Origin: Curvibacter lanceolatus ATCC 14669
GTDB lineage: Bacteria > Pseudomonadota > Gammaproteobacteria > Burkholderiales > Burkholderiaceae_C
Reading direction: 5' to 3'
Length of the DNA stretch: 64,000 bases
Assembly (NCBI RefSeq): GCF_000381265.1
Contig: NZ_KB906266.1
Location: 103,544-167,543, forward strand
The position numbers were made by a program, and so were the translations under genes. Position 1 is the first letter of the stretch; the number at the start of each line of letters is the position of its first letter. Shown piece by piece: positions 46,122-55,576 of this stretch. The notes beneath the pieces are model-generated. The model was not told where the DNA came from. It saw nothing but the letters and a program-made list of their open reading frames with translations, and did not search any database.

Positions 46122-46891
46122 GTGCAGATAGCGAGGCGCTGCATTTGCGCATTTTCGGGAGTGGTGGCAAACCGCTGCTGTTGCTTCATCCGATTGCGAC
46201 CCGTGGCGATGTATGGAACCTGCAGGTGCCGGTGCTGGCATGTGATCGCCAAGTCATAGTGCCCGACCTTCCCGGGCACGGTAAGTCCAAGCGATTGCAT
46301 GACGGCGCAAATGTCGGTGACTATGCGCGCGCAGTGTTGGGCGCCATCGAGAATCTTGGTCTGTCTGAAGTCGATGTGGTGGGCTTGTCTTTTGGCGGCA
46401 TGGTGGCGCAGGCCATCGCGCTGGCATCGCCTCAAAAAGTCCGGCGACTGGTGCTGGCGCACTGCGGTGCTGCAACGCCATCAGCGGTGGTGGAGGTATG
46501 GCGTCAGAGGCTTGAAGAGGCAACAGAATTCGGCATGTCGCAGCAAGTCACCTCCACCCTCCACAGGTGGTTCACGCCAGACTTTCGGCAGCGTGCAAGT
46601 GCAACATGTGCGTGGGTGGCAGACATGATTGCAATGACCCCGGTGCAAGGGTATGCAGCCGCCGTACAGGCTATATGTAGGCTGAACCACACCGCGCAGC
46701 TTGGTGGTCTTCAAATGCCCGCTTTGGTCATTGGCGGTGCTCTCGATCAAGCCGTGCCATTAGCGACATCTGAATCCATGGCCGGCCTGTTGAGTCATGG
46801 AGAATTCATTGCTCTGGCCGATGCGGCTCACCTCGGGAACGTTGAGAAATCGACCCAATTCACCGAAATACTGCACGCCTTTCTTCGGTGA
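46118..46891 (+). CDS. Alpha/beta hydrolase, enol-lactonase-like
   Basis: 257 aa. HPIATRGDVWN oxyanion region, nucleophile GLSFGGMVAQ, acid in VIGGALDQAVP and His in ADAAHLGNVE. Resembles 3-oxoadipate enol-lactonases (PcaD) and meta-cleavage product hydrolases. ATGA overlap with the dioxygenase gene makes it the likely next enzyme, hydrolysing the ring-opened product or its lactone. Confidence 0.82.
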   Translation: MSADSEALHLRIFGSGGKPLLLLHPIATRGDVWNLQVPVLACDRQVIVPDLPGHGKSKRLHDGANVGDYARAVLGAIENLGLSEVDVVGLSFGGMVAQAIALASPQKVRRLVLAHCGAATPSAVVEVWRQRLEEATEFGMSQQVTSTLHRWFTPDFRQRASATCAWVADMIAMTPVQGYAAAVQAICRLNHTAQLGGLQMPALVIGGALDQAVPLATSESMAGLLSHGEFIALADAAHLGNVEKSTQFTEILHAFLR

Positions 46892-47898
46892 ACAAGATCA
46901 TGTCAGACCCTCACGCCAAAAAGTCAACGCGCCGCCAATACCTTCGGTATGCCGTGCAAGTGTCTTTGGTTCCCGCACTTCTGCCTTTGCCAACGACTGC
47001 AAAAGAAACTGGGGCCATTCGGATCGTGGTGCCCTTCAGTTCGGGAGGTGCTCCAGACTTCATTGCGAGATTGCTTTCCCTGACCTGGAGCGCACAGACT
47101 GGCAAAGTCATCATTGTCGAGAACCGAGCAGGTGCAAATGGGATCATTGGGACTGACGTGGTTGCCAAAGCTGCCGCAGATGGGCGAACCTTGCTACTCC
47201 AAGGGCCATCACTTGCAATTAATCCGTCGATTTATCGAAAGTTGCCTTTTGATGCCGAGCGGGATCTCAGGCCCGTAGTGACGGTCTGCACAGCGGAAAG
47301 TTTACTGTTTGTTGTCAATGCGCGAAGCCCGTTCACGACCCTCGATGAATTTTTACGGCACGCGAAGAACCGGAATGCCAAAATTGCATATTCATCACCT
47401 GGGACTGGGAATGCACTGCACTTAGCCTCGGAGAGTTTTTTGGCAGCTGCAAGTCTTAATGCAACCCACATTCCCTACAAAGGGGCAGGTGAAGCGGTGG
47501 CAGCGCTGCTGGCCGAAGAGGTGGATTTTATGTTCGCTTCCGTACCCGCGGTCAAACAGCAAATTCAAGCAGGGAAACTCAGACTGTTAGCGGTTGCAGG
47601 TTCAACGCGAAGTGCTGATTTTCCATCCATTCCAACTTTTAATGAGTCTGGACTTCAATCAGTCAACCTAATGTTGTGGTATGGACTATTTGCTCCGAGT
47701 GCTATCGCAGATCAAGTTGCAGCAGATGTGCAGTCTGAAGTTCAGCGTGCAATCCAGGACGAAAAGCTTCGAAATCTATTGTCGGCGCAGGGTATGAAGG
47801 GGTCGGGTGCCAGTGGACAAATATTGCGTGAGATAGTCCATGCCGATATTGCCAAATACCACGCACTTACGATCAAGGCTGGAATTATTCCCGAATAG
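46888..47898 (+). CDS. Bug/TctC-family solute-binding protein
   Basis: 336 aa. GTG 46888 overlaps the hydrolase stop (GTGA); ATG 46900 is an alternative. Export signal STRRQYLRYAVQVSLVPALLPLP, mature motifs IRIVVPFSSGGAPDFIAR, VENRAGANGIIGTDVVAKAAADG and YSSPGTGNALHLASE. Last gene of the ring-cleavage operon; no membrane partner encoded. Confidence 0.88.
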   Translation: MNKIMSDPHAKKSTRRQYLRYAVQVSLVPALLPLPTTAKETGAIRIVVPFSSGGAPDFIARLLSLTWSAQTGKVIIVENRAGANGIIGTDVVAKAAADGRTLLLQGPSLAINPSIYRKLPFDAERDLRPVVTVCTAESLLFVVNARSPFTTLDEFLRHAKNRNAKIAYSSPGTGNALHLASESFLAAASLNATHIPYKGAGEAVAALLAEEVDFMFASVPAVKQQIQAGKLRLLAVAGSTRSADFPSIPTFNESGLQSVNLMLWYGLFAPSAIADQVAADVQSEVQRAIQDEKLRNLLSAQGMKGSGASGQILREIVHADIAKYHALTIKAGIIPE

Positions 47899-48254
47899 AG
47901 CCCTGCATATTTTTGGAGATATTAGAGATTTCAAAGACGCAAATGATCGCTTTTCTCTCAGATGGTCACCCTGATTTCCCTACGTCTGGCTATCTCTCCT
48001 CCAGTCGCCATCTGAATTGATTGGATACTGCCGATGATTTCTGCTCAGTTTCTTGAAAGCTGCTCGCTTCTTTCTTTATGAAGAGACGCCAAATAATCTG
48101 ACTTCGGGGCGGTTTTGCCTGTTTACGCTCCAGTACTTGATCAGCCATGCAGAGCTGACTCATGTCTGTTGACATGGCTGACCGCACGCAGGCTAATACG
48201 ACTGTGGGCACGATCACACTGCACACGCACTAAGCAAAATACTAGGAGACTACT
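47899..48254. other. Intergenic region with inverted repeat
   Basis: About 356 bases without a gene. TCAGCCATG (48141-48149) and CATGGCTGA (48173-48181) are perfect inverted arms separated by 23 bases, possibly a regulatory site of the amidohydrolase gene. No terminator is visible. Confidence 0.5.
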
Positions 48255-49769
48255 TTGTCCGCAACGCGAAAAAACATGCATCTATCTTCTAACGTCGATG
48301 CTACACACTCTCTCGATGGTATCAATATTCGCCGAAGGGAATTTATAGGTGCCACCCTTAAAGGTGCAGCAGCGAGCGCTTTGCTCACAGGAGGTGCTGT
48401 GGGCCTTACAGGATGCGGCAGTTCTGAAGCCCATGCAACACCTTCTTTGCCATCGCAGGGCGAGTTTATTTTTCGGGGCGGCTATGTCCTATCCATGGAT
48501 CCTGGAGTTGGCGATCTTGCGAATGGTGATGTCCACATTAAAAATGGTGCCATTATTAATATCGCCCCCTCAATCTCAGCTTCCTCTGCAGAAGTGATTG
48601 ATGCTAACGACTGTATTGTCATGCCGGGTTTCGTAGATGGTCATTGGCACATGATGAACGCTTTGTGGAGAGGCTTGGTGAACGATAAGGCCGGTTTCAC
48701 ATACTTTGAGGTTTTCGGCAGGTTAGGCCCCGCATATACGCCGTCTGATAGCTACACCGGCGTGAAACTTGCCTTGACCGAGGCAATTAACGCTGGCATC
48801 ACCACCGTCCATAATTGGTCTAATAACAATCGTTCTCCTGCGCACGCCGATGCTGAGCTTGCTGCACACACAGAGTTGGGTGTTCGGACGCGTTGGAGCT
48901 ATGGCGCGCCCTTTGGATTGTCCGAAATTCCGTGGAGCGATGTGCCTCGGGTACGTCAGAGGTGGTTTGCTGCAGGAGATCGGATGATGACGCTTGGGAT
49001 CGGTGCTACCCAGGTGGGTTTAGGTTCGCAAACGATCCAACAGACTGCGGATCAGCTTTCTAAAGCCAGAGCTCTCGGCCTGCCTGTCTCGCTCCATTCG
49101 CTGGCGACGCAACCAGACAGCCCGGATTCGATTCGATTCCTGATTGACAACAATTTGCTCGGGTCGGACCTGCAGTTGCTCCACGGTATCAGTTCCGAGC
49201 CTTATTTGGCGGCAATCGCTGCAGCAGGGACTAGCCTGGCAATAAGCCCCGCTGTAGAGCCTTTAACCACGATCCTGGTACCCCCGGTCCCTGCAGCGAT
49301 GACCGCGGGACTCAAGCTGTCCATTGCTGTGGACACCTCAGCGCTTGCGAGCGCGGATATGTTCATGAACATGCGATTGGTTTGGGCGTCTGCCCACGTG
49401 AGGTCCGACGGGAGCAACTTGCCTTCCGCGCGTCAGCTTCTTCAAATCGCAACGATTGGGGGGGCCACGGCGCATGGTCTTCAAGACGTCACCGGTTCGC
49501 TCAGGCCGGGAAAGCGGGCCGATCTGATCATGGTTCGCAAAAGCGACATCAACATGCAGTTGGCTCAAGACATTGACCCCGCCTGGCTGCTGGTCTCCTC
49601 TGGCCGGCCGGAAAATGTAGACACTGTTATGGTGGACGGCAGAGTGCTAAAGAGACGAGGTGCGCTGACGACGGTCAAGGTACCCGAGGTGATGAAGGCG
49701 GCAAAAGATGCGCTAGAGGGACTCAGGACACGCGCCGGCATGCCAGTCTTAGGTAAACCCGCGATCTAG
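48255..49769 (+). CDS. Exported amidohydrolase (Tat, lipobox)
   Basis: 504 aa from TTG 48255, six bases after AGGAG; ATG 48276 is the alternative. The N-terminus has a twin-arginine motif RRREFIG, a hydrophobic stretch and LTGCG, a lipobox-like cysteine, so it is probably a Tat-exported lipoprotein. The metal-dependent hydrolase core shows GHWHMMN (H-x-H), SLHSLAT, LLHGISS and IAVDTSA as metal/catalytic His and Asp. Members of this chlorohydrolase/cytosine deaminase group are normally cytoplasmic, so export is unusual. Could deaminate or dechlorinate a ring substrate before uptake; substrate unknown. Confidence 0.83.
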   Translation: MSATRKNMHLSSNVDATHSLDGINIRRREFIGATLKGAAASALLTGGAVGLTGCGSSEAHATPSLPSQGEFIFRGGYVLSMDPGVGDLANGDVHIKNGAIINIAPSISASSAEVIDANDCIVMPGFVDGHWHMMNALWRGLVNDKAGFTYFEVFGRLGPAYTPSDSYTGVKLALTEAINAGITTVHNWSNNNRSPAHADAELAAHTELGVRTRWSYGAPFGLSEIPWSDVPRVRQRWFAAGDRMMTLGIGATQVGLGSQTIQQTADQLSKARALGLPVSLHSLATQPDSPDSIRFLIDNNLLGSDLQLLHGISSEPYLAAIAAAGTSLAISPAVEPLTTILVPPVPAAMTAGLKLSIAVDTSALASADMFMNMRLVWASAHVRSDGSNLPSARQLLQIATIGGATAHGLQDVTGSLRPGKRADLIMVRKSDINMQLAQDIDPAWLLVSSGRPENVDTVMVDGRVLKRRGALTTVKVPEVMKAAKDALEGLRTRAGMPVLGKPAI

Positions 49770-50364
49770 CAAGACAGCTGCCGTAGCGCTTGTCGGGGAG
49801 GGCCGGTTGTTTAGGTACTTCTGCTGATCATGTGCCTGGGCTTCGTTCACTTCACCGTGCCCGCAGTCAAAGGCCGCCATGCCCCCGGCGTCGAATATCT
49901 ATGGTGTTTCCTATGTATGACCGGACACGGTCTATTCGAAATGGAGCGCCTGGCCCTTCAATTGCCCATGCTGTCGCGTACCAGCGCTTTACTGCATTTG
50001 GCATGCGGGGCTGCCAGTCACGCAGGCGGGGTGAGGCTGGACTGACCCACAGTCGGTCACTGGTCGAGCCAGAGCGCATGGCCAGGGGCCGTCGCCATTC
50101 AGACTGCGTGGGTGCGGATCTCCTGCAGTGCGCTCTGGCACTGAGCAGCGGCGGTCACGGGTCAATGGAGGTTGACGAGGCGACCGTCCCTGTGCGGTTC
50201 TAGACCGACACACACCATCGCCTGCTCGATCCATTGGGCCTATCCTGTCCACAGAAGTTGCGCCAAACTACGATGGGCAACTCCCCGGTCAAAGCACCTC
50301 GGTAGTGGCTTGACTCAATCCAAACTGCCACCGTGGAACCCGGGGCGATTCAGAAAGCCCGATT
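49770..50364. other. Intergenic region upstream of LysR gene
   Basis: About 595 bases. Open frames on both strands have no recognisable product and differing compositions. No repeat or terminator that I can support. It may be the remains of a lost gene. Confidence 0.45.
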
Positions 50365-51312
50365 GTGGATCGTTTACAGAACATAGAAACATTTGTCCGA
50401 GTTGCTCAGACGCAAAATTTCAGCGAGGCTGCGAGGCAGTTGCGCGTTGCTAAGTCTGTGGTCACTAACAGGATCCAACAATTGGAGGAGTACGTTGGTG
50501 CTCCGCTGTTTCATCGCAGCACACGCGTCGTGAGATTGACAGAAATAGGGCAAGCCTTTCAGCGGGATTGCACTGAACTGGTTGCTCGGGCAGGTGACCT
50601 GGTTGATCAGATGCGTGACGTCAAAGGGTCGCCATCCGGCACACTCACCATCCATGCCCTGACTGGGTTGGTGCTGGGTCACTTCGCGGCTTTGATACAT
50701 GAGTTCCAAGAGCGCTACCCTGACATTCGCTTAGACCTGAACGTGAGCGACTCAGTCGTGGATCCAGTGAAAGCCGGGGTGGATTGCGCGCTGCAAATTT
50801 TCCCGGCCACATCGACTGAATTGATCGCACGCCCCTTGTTTCCTGTGCGCAGGGTCTTCTGTGCCTCTCCACAGTACTTGGAGGCCAGTAAAGAGCCCAA
50901 AGACCCACGGGACCTACACGATCACAAGCTCGGTCTTTACTCACGCTACCCCAGTCGCGACCGGTGGACGTTCCATCATGAAGGCAAGGAAATCACCCTT
51001 TACCTGCATGCCAAGTTGCTGACTAACAGCGTTCACCTGTTGAGGGAGTACGCCATGGACCACGCTGGTATTGTGTGTTTGCCAACCCTGGTGGCCTCCG
51101 AGGCCATTAAGAAGGGGCATTTGAAGGTGGTCTTACCGAATCACTTGCTTTCATCGTTTTGGCTGTCTGCCGTGTACGCCGGCACGTCACGCAACGCTTT
51201 CAAATTGCGACTGTTCATCGAACACATCTCTGACCGGTTCAAGCGATTGCCACCTTGGGATGCCGAGTTGATCGAGCGAGGTCTGATTTCAGATGTGCTG
51301 ATTCAAGGGTAA
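50365..51312 (+). CDS. LysR-type transcriptional regulator
   Basis: 315 aa from GTG 50365. N-terminal winged HTH MDRLQNIETFVRVAQTQNF ... AARQLRVAKSVVTNRIQQLE, then a LysR substrate-binding domain (about 90-295). It sits 125 bases before, and on the same strand as, the hydroquinone operon, and is the only regulator in the catabolic half, so it is the best candidate activator with a pathway intermediate as ligand. Confidence 0.9.
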   Translation: MDRLQNIETFVRVAQTQNFSEAARQLRVAKSVVTNRIQQLEEYVGAPLFHRSTRVVRLTEIGQAFQRDCTELVARAGDLVDQMRDVKGSPSGTLTIHALTGLVLGHFAALIHEFQERYPDIRLDLNVSDSVVDPVKAGVDCALQIFPATSTELIARPLFPVRRVFCASPQYLEASKEPKDPRDLHDHKLGLYSRYPSRDRWTFHHEGKEITLYLHAKLLTNSVHLLREYAMDHAGIVCLPTLVASEAIKKGHLKVVLPNHLLSSFWLSAVYAGTSRNAFKLRLFIEHISDRFKRLPPWDAELIERGLISDVLIQG

Positions 51313-51437
51313 TCCCGTACTATTGTTTGGTGTTGTCGAACAATGCATTCCGCCTGTGCTGGCTTCTTAAAACAGATCTCACGGCATAAAGTCCCGACCA
51401 CTCCAGCGATCTGGCTGGCTCACCAACGGAGACGAAG

Positions 51438-51944
51438 ATGACCGTGAAATACGAAACCAAGTTTGGCTCTATGAAGAGCTATGAAAAAGGGCGCGTGGAG
51501 CCCATTTCGGATGATGTCAAGCACTACGCCTTTTCCAATTGCTTCGATATTGCGAACAAATCCAAGCCCTATGAGAAGGTTGTCTTTGGCAAAAACCAGA
51601 TCTATGTGCTGGAGGCCATCCGTGCGGAAGGCGTGTCTCCTTGGTTTACCTGCGCCCATGATGAGTTCGCATTGAACATGGACACCGACGTCGAGGTTCA
51701 TTTGATCAAGCTCGACGCAGCCCAGACGGTGCCGAACACGGAGAAAAACGGAGCGGTTTTGGTGCAGGGTGAGCCCCAAGGTCAAAAGATGGGGTGGATG
51801 AAACTGAAGCGCGGCCACCAAGGCATGCTTCCGAAAAACACGGCTTATCAATTTCGTGCTGCCGAACCGAGTGTTTTGGTATTGCAAACCTGTCAAGGGG
51901 ACCTCTCGGTGGAGAAGTGGGCGGATATTTGCCAGTCTGCGTAA
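51438..51944 (+). CDS. hapC: Hydroquinone dioxygenase small subunit
   Basis: 168 aa, the size of HapC (about 18 kDa) of Pseudomonas fluorescens ACB and of PnpC in 4-nitrophenol degraders. Cupin-like strands around SPWFTCAHDEFALNMDTDVEVHL and GWMKLKRGHQGMLP. With the next gene it forms the Fe(II) enzyme that opens hydroquinone to 4-hydroxymuconic semialdehyde. The call relies on size, on pairing with the large subunit and on pathway context more than on motifs. GGAGA before the ATG. First gene of the long catabolic operon. Confidence 0.82.
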   Translation: MTVKYETKFGSMKSYEKGRVEPISDDVKHYAFSNCFDIANKSKPYEKVVFGKNQIYVLEAIRAEGVSPWFTCAHDEFALNMDTDVEVHLIKLDAAQTVPNTEKNGAVLVQGEPQGQKMGWMKLKRGHQGMLPKNTAYQFRAAEPSVLVLQTCQGDLSVEKWADICQSA

Positions 51945-52000
51945 TCGATGGCCCAGCACTTCCGAACTTCTTTTCCTTTCACCTTGCACTGGACACGATC

Positions 52001-53008
52001 ATGAACGCACCTGTTGATTTTGCTAAAAGTTATTCTTCTGCGGCCGACTCGCTGACGGGCTACCGGTCTTTCAAATTGGGCTCATTCGGCTTTCGCCGAG
52101 ACGAGTACTTTGCTCACATCACTTGGACAACCCGCGACGGTCGCCCGCTGTCCCACACCATGGACGTGGGTGCCTTTCTCAGTGCGCTGATGCGCGATGT
52201 GGCCTGGGGCTTCTTTTACGGTGGCGTCAACTTCGATGACGTGATCGGCACTGTGAACCACTACAGTTCGGTTGACCTTCAAGCTGGGCACTTCAATGGC
52301 ACCATGAAGGAGGCCGGTGTAGACCTGCTGGAGAACTTCCCGACCGACCAGATCCGAGTTGTTTTTGAAGACATGCTGGACGACTGGACCAACGCGGGTT
52401 ATGACCCGTTCGCAGCGCCTCAAGAAACAGGGCAACCTTATGGCCGCAAGAATGGCCACAACAAGGCTGCGATCACACGTGCACGTGAATTGGCGACCCG
52501 CTGTGTGGGGCTGAAGGACGATTTGGCACTTCGCACGGACGATCGTGGTGCACCGGTCAATCGTCAATTTGCCGATGTACCGCAAGACGCGCCCGAGTTG
52601 CATCCCGAGCCCGGCTTTGAGTCTGAAGTACACGCCTTCAATTTGTTTGCGTTCCTCAGTCGTTCCCAGGTGACCTGGAACCCCTCATTTACCAGCGTGG
52701 TTAAGCACAGCTACATGTGCCCGACCACAGAGGAACACATCCTGCCCATCATGCACTCCAACGATCGGGTGGAATGGTTCTTCCAGATGAGCGACTCCAT
52801 CGACTGGGATTGCGCCGACAAGACGACGGGCAAGCCATTGGCCCGAGTCATCATGAAGGCCGGCGACATGGCCGCCATGCCGGCTTACTGCCGCCACCAG
52901 GGCTACAGCCCCAAGCGCTCGATGCTGCTGGTTTGGGAAAACGGATCGCCCAAACTGGTCTACGAAATCGCCAATGGCGAAGCGCCTGAAGTTCCAGTCG
53001 CATTCTGA
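52001..53008 (+). CDS. hapD: Hydroquinone dioxygenase large subunit
   Basis: 335 aa from ATG 52001. Matches the HapD/PnpD type in length (about 38 kDa) and in the C-terminal block containing HSYMCPTTEEHILPIMHSNDRVEWFF in parts, with histidines suited to iron binding, and AGDMAAMPAYCRHQGYSPKRSMLLVWEN. It follows the small subunit by 56 bases. A hairpin CCCCGCC-CC-GGCGGGG lies at 53029-53044 in the gap to the next gene and may stabilise the upstream mRNA. Confidence 0.85.
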   Translation: MNAPVDFAKSYSSAADSLTGYRSFKLGSFGFRRDEYFAHITWTTRDGRPLSHTMDVGAFLSALMRDVAWGFFYGGVNFDDVIGTVNHYSSVDLQAGHFNGTMKEAGVDLLENFPTDQIRVVFEDMLDDWTNAGYDPFAAPQETGQPYGRKNGHNKAAITRARELATRCVGLKDDLALRTDDRGAPVNRQFADVPQDAPELHPEPGFESEVHAFNLFAFLSRSQVTWNPSFTSVVKHSYMCPTTEEHILPIMHSNDRVEWFFQMSDSIDWDCADKTTGKPLARVIMKAGDMAAMPAYCRHQGYSPKRSMLLVWENGSPKLVYEIANGEAPEVPVAF

Positions 53009-53055
53009 CCTCACTTTCCCCCTGAACACCCCGCCCCGGCGGGGCGGAGATCTCC

Positions 53056-54564
53056 ATGAACCTCGCAGACATCGCGGCTGCGGCGGGCTTGCGCACGCCT
53101 ATTCGCCACCAACTATTCATCAACGGTCGCTTTGTCGACGCCGAATCGGGTGAGACCCTGGGCACCCTGAATCCCCACGATAACTCGGTGATTGCCGAGG
53201 TCTCGATGGCTGGCCAGGCGGACATTGACAAAGCCGTTCACGCAGCTCAACAAGCGTTGCCTGGTTGGAGTCGGATGGCTGCCATGGACCGCGGTCGCAT
53301 CCTGCTGCGACTGGCTGACTTGATCGAACAAAACGCCGAAGAGCTGGCACGGCTGGAGTCATTGGATACCGGCCATCCCATTCGGGATTCGCGGATATTG
53401 GATGTGCCCCGTACGGCAGTCACTTACCGCTATTTCGGTGGCATGGCCGACAAGTTTCAGGGCGAGCAAATTCCAGTTGAGGCTGGCTTCCTCAATTACA
53501 CCTTGCGTGAGCCGGTGGGTGTCGTCGGGCAAGTAGTCCCTTGGAACTTTCCTTTGATGTTCACCAGTTGGAAGATGGCGCCTGCATTGGCTGCTGGCAA
53601 CTGCGTGGTCATGAAGCCCGCGGAAATAACCCCTTTGTCCTCTCTCAAGATCGCTGAGTTGATGGTTGAGGCTGGCATTCCCGATGGGGTGGTCAACATC
53701 CTGCCTGGCCTGGGTGCCGTGGCCGGGCAGTACATCGCCGAGCATCCCGGCATCGCCAAAGTAGCCTTCACTGGCAGTACCGCCACTGGGCGTCGGATCG
53801 TACAGGCCAGCGCGGGCAATCTCAAGAAAGTTCAGTTGGAGTTGGGCGGCAAGGGTGCCAACATCGTGTTCGAGGACGCCAATTTGAATGCAGCGGTGAA
53901 TGGCGCCGCTTGGGCCATCTTTCACAACCAAGGGCAGGCCTGCATTGCAGGGTCCCGCCTGGTGTTGCACGAGAAGATTGCGGACGCCTTCCTAGAGAAG
54001 TTCATTCCCTTGGCCAAGAGTATTCGCCTGGGTAATCCGCTCGATCCCAACACCGAGATGGGGCCACTCACCAGCTTGCAGCACCGTGATCGGGTGTTGG
54101 CCTACGTCGACATCGCGCGTTCGCAAGGCGGTGAGGTGCTCGCAGGTGGCAAGGCACCTACAGGCGATCTGGCCTCAGGTTGCTACGTGGAGCCCACCAT
54201 TGTTCGGGCTCAGTCCTGGACCGACCGAGTCGCGCAGGAGGAGGTGTTTGGCCCCTTCGTCACAGTCATCACCTTCAAAGACGACGCTGAAGCACTTCAG
54301 ATTGCTAACGGTACAGAGTACGGTTTGGGTGGCGGATTGTGGACCAACAACCTTCAGCGCGCGCATCGCTTCGCTCGGGAAATGAAGAGTGGGATGGTAT
54401 GGATCAACTGCTACAAGCGGGTGAACCCCGGCTCACCATTTGGAGGGGTGGGGGTCTCTGGCTATGGCCGCGAAATGGGTTTTGACGCCATGCGTGAATA
54501 CACCCAGGTGAAGAGCATCTGGGTGAACGTGGACGCCCAATTGGCACCTCATTACGTGCGATGA
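53056..54564 (+). CDS. 4-hydroxymuconic semialdehyde dehydrogenase (ALDH family)
   Basis: 502 aa. Aldehyde dehydrogenase with N164 (PWNF), E262 (LELGGKGAN), nucleophile C296 (GQACIAGS) and NAD site FTGSTATGR. In hydroquinone clusters this enzyme oxidises the ring-fission aldehyde to maleylacetate; the specific substrate is inferred from its place between the dioxygenase and maleylacetate reductase. Its stop overlaps an ATG of the following unit. Confidence 0.85.
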   Translation: MNLADIAAAAGLRTPIRHQLFINGRFVDAESGETLGTLNPHDNSVIAEVSMAGQADIDKAVHAAQQALPGWSRMAAMDRGRILLRLADLIEQNAEELARLESLDTGHPIRDSRILDVPRTAVTYRYFGGMADKFQGEQIPVEAGFLNYTLREPVGVVGQVVPWNFPLMFTSWKMAPALAAGNCVVMKPAEITPLSSLKIAELMVEAGIPDGVVNILPGLGAVAGQYIAEHPGIAKVAFTGSTATGRRIVQASAGNLKKVQLELGGKGANIVFEDANLNAAVNGAAWAIFHNQGQACIAGSRLVLHEKIADAFLEKFIPLAKSIRLGNPLDPNTEMGPLTSLQHRDRVLAYVDIARSQGGEVLAGGKAPTGDLASGCYVEPTIVRAQSWTDRVAQEEVFGPFVTVITFKDDAEALQIANGTEYGLGGGLWTNNLQRAHRFAREMKSGMVWINCYKRVNPGSPFGGVGVSGYGREMGFDAMREYTQVKSIWVNVDAQLAPHYVR

Positions 54565-54578
54565 GCAGGGAGCAAGCC

Positions 54579-55574
54579 ATGAGCATTCGTACCTTGTTCC
54601 ATTTGTGCGTTCCATTGTTGCTTGGTGCTCTGTCTGCACTGACGAGTAGTTCGGTGCTTGCGCAGTCAGCTGCCTGGCCCAGCAAGCCTGTTCGAATCGT
54701 TGTGCCCTTCCCGCCAGGCGGAATCGTCGACGTGGTCGCACGACAGATTCAGAGCCGATTGCAAACCGCGTTGGGACAGCCGCTGATCATTGATAACCGC
54801 AGCGGCGCCGGCGGATCCGTTGGCGCTGCGGAGGTCGCTCACGCCGTGCCTGACGGTTACACCCTGCTCATGGTGTTTGATAGTTATGCGACCTACCCTT
54901 TGGTATATCCAAAGCTGGGCTTCGATGTCGCTCGTGATTTGGTTCCGGTGACTCAGTTGGTGACGAATCCATTGATCCTGGTTGTCAACCCGAAGGTTCC
55001 AGCCACTGATGTTCCCTCATTGGTGAAGGAGCTCAAGGCCAATCCAGGCCGGTACAACTATGCAAGCGTCGGAGCAGGTTCAAGCAATCACCTGACTGCA
55101 GAGTACTTCAAGAGTGTCAGTGGGACCTTCATCACCCATATCCCATACCGGGGCGGTGGCCCGGCACAGCAGGATTTGATGGCTGGGCAGGTGGAGATGA
55201 TGTTCTTGTCCGCTGTGCTGGCTCAGCCTCACATCAAAGCAGGCAAGTTCAAGGCCCTGGCTCAAACCGGGGTAAATCGGATCCCATCGCTGCCTAGCGT
55301 GCCGACGGTGGATGAGTCGGGCGGGGTTTTCAAGGGCTTCGAAGTCAGTTCTTGGGTGGGCCTGCTGGCTCCAGCCAATACACCCAAGCCCATCATCGAT
55401 CGACTCCAGCTTGAAATTAAAAACATCCTCAATGCTCCGGATTTTTCTAACCGACTGACTGAACAGGGACTGACTGCAATTGCCAGCACCCCATTTCAGT
55501 TCGGTGCGTTGTTGAAGGCTGAGCAGGCCAAGTGGACCCGCCTGGTTCGCGAAAAAAACCTGAATCTGGAGTGA
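54579..55574 (+). CDS. Bug/TctC-family solute-binding protein
   Basis: 331 aa from ATG 54579 with GGGAG upstream; ATG 54561 overlapping the ALDH stop is open too. Sec signal (SIRTLFHLCVPLLLGALSALTSSSVLAQ), then WPSKPVRIVVPFPPGGIVDVVAR and DNRSGAGGSVGAAEVAHA. Third such protein in the catabolic half. No transporter membrane genes of the Tct type accompany it; the operon encodes an ABC importer instead. Confidence 0.9.
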   Translation: MSIRTLFHLCVPLLLGALSALTSSSVLAQSAAWPSKPVRIVVPFPPGGIVDVVARQIQSRLQTALGQPLIIDNRSGAGGSVGAAEVAHAVPDGYTLLMVFDSYATYPLVYPKLGFDVARDLVPVTQLVTNPLILVVNPKVPATDVPSLVKELKANPGRYNYASVGAGSSNHLTAEYFKSVSGTFITHIPYRGGGPAQQDLMAGQVEMMFLSAVLAQPHIKAGKFKALAQTGVNRIPSLPSVPTVDESGGVFKGFEVSSWVGLLAPANTPKPIIDRLQLEIKNILNAPDFSNRLTEQGLTAIASTPFQFGALLKAEQAKWTRLVREKNLNLE

Positions 55575-55576
55575 CC

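Noticed and set aside
49790..50203. 137-codon frame between the amidohydrolase and LysR genes
   Set aside because: Arg/Ser/Gly-rich with no recognisable fold, no ribosome site and competing frames on the other strand.
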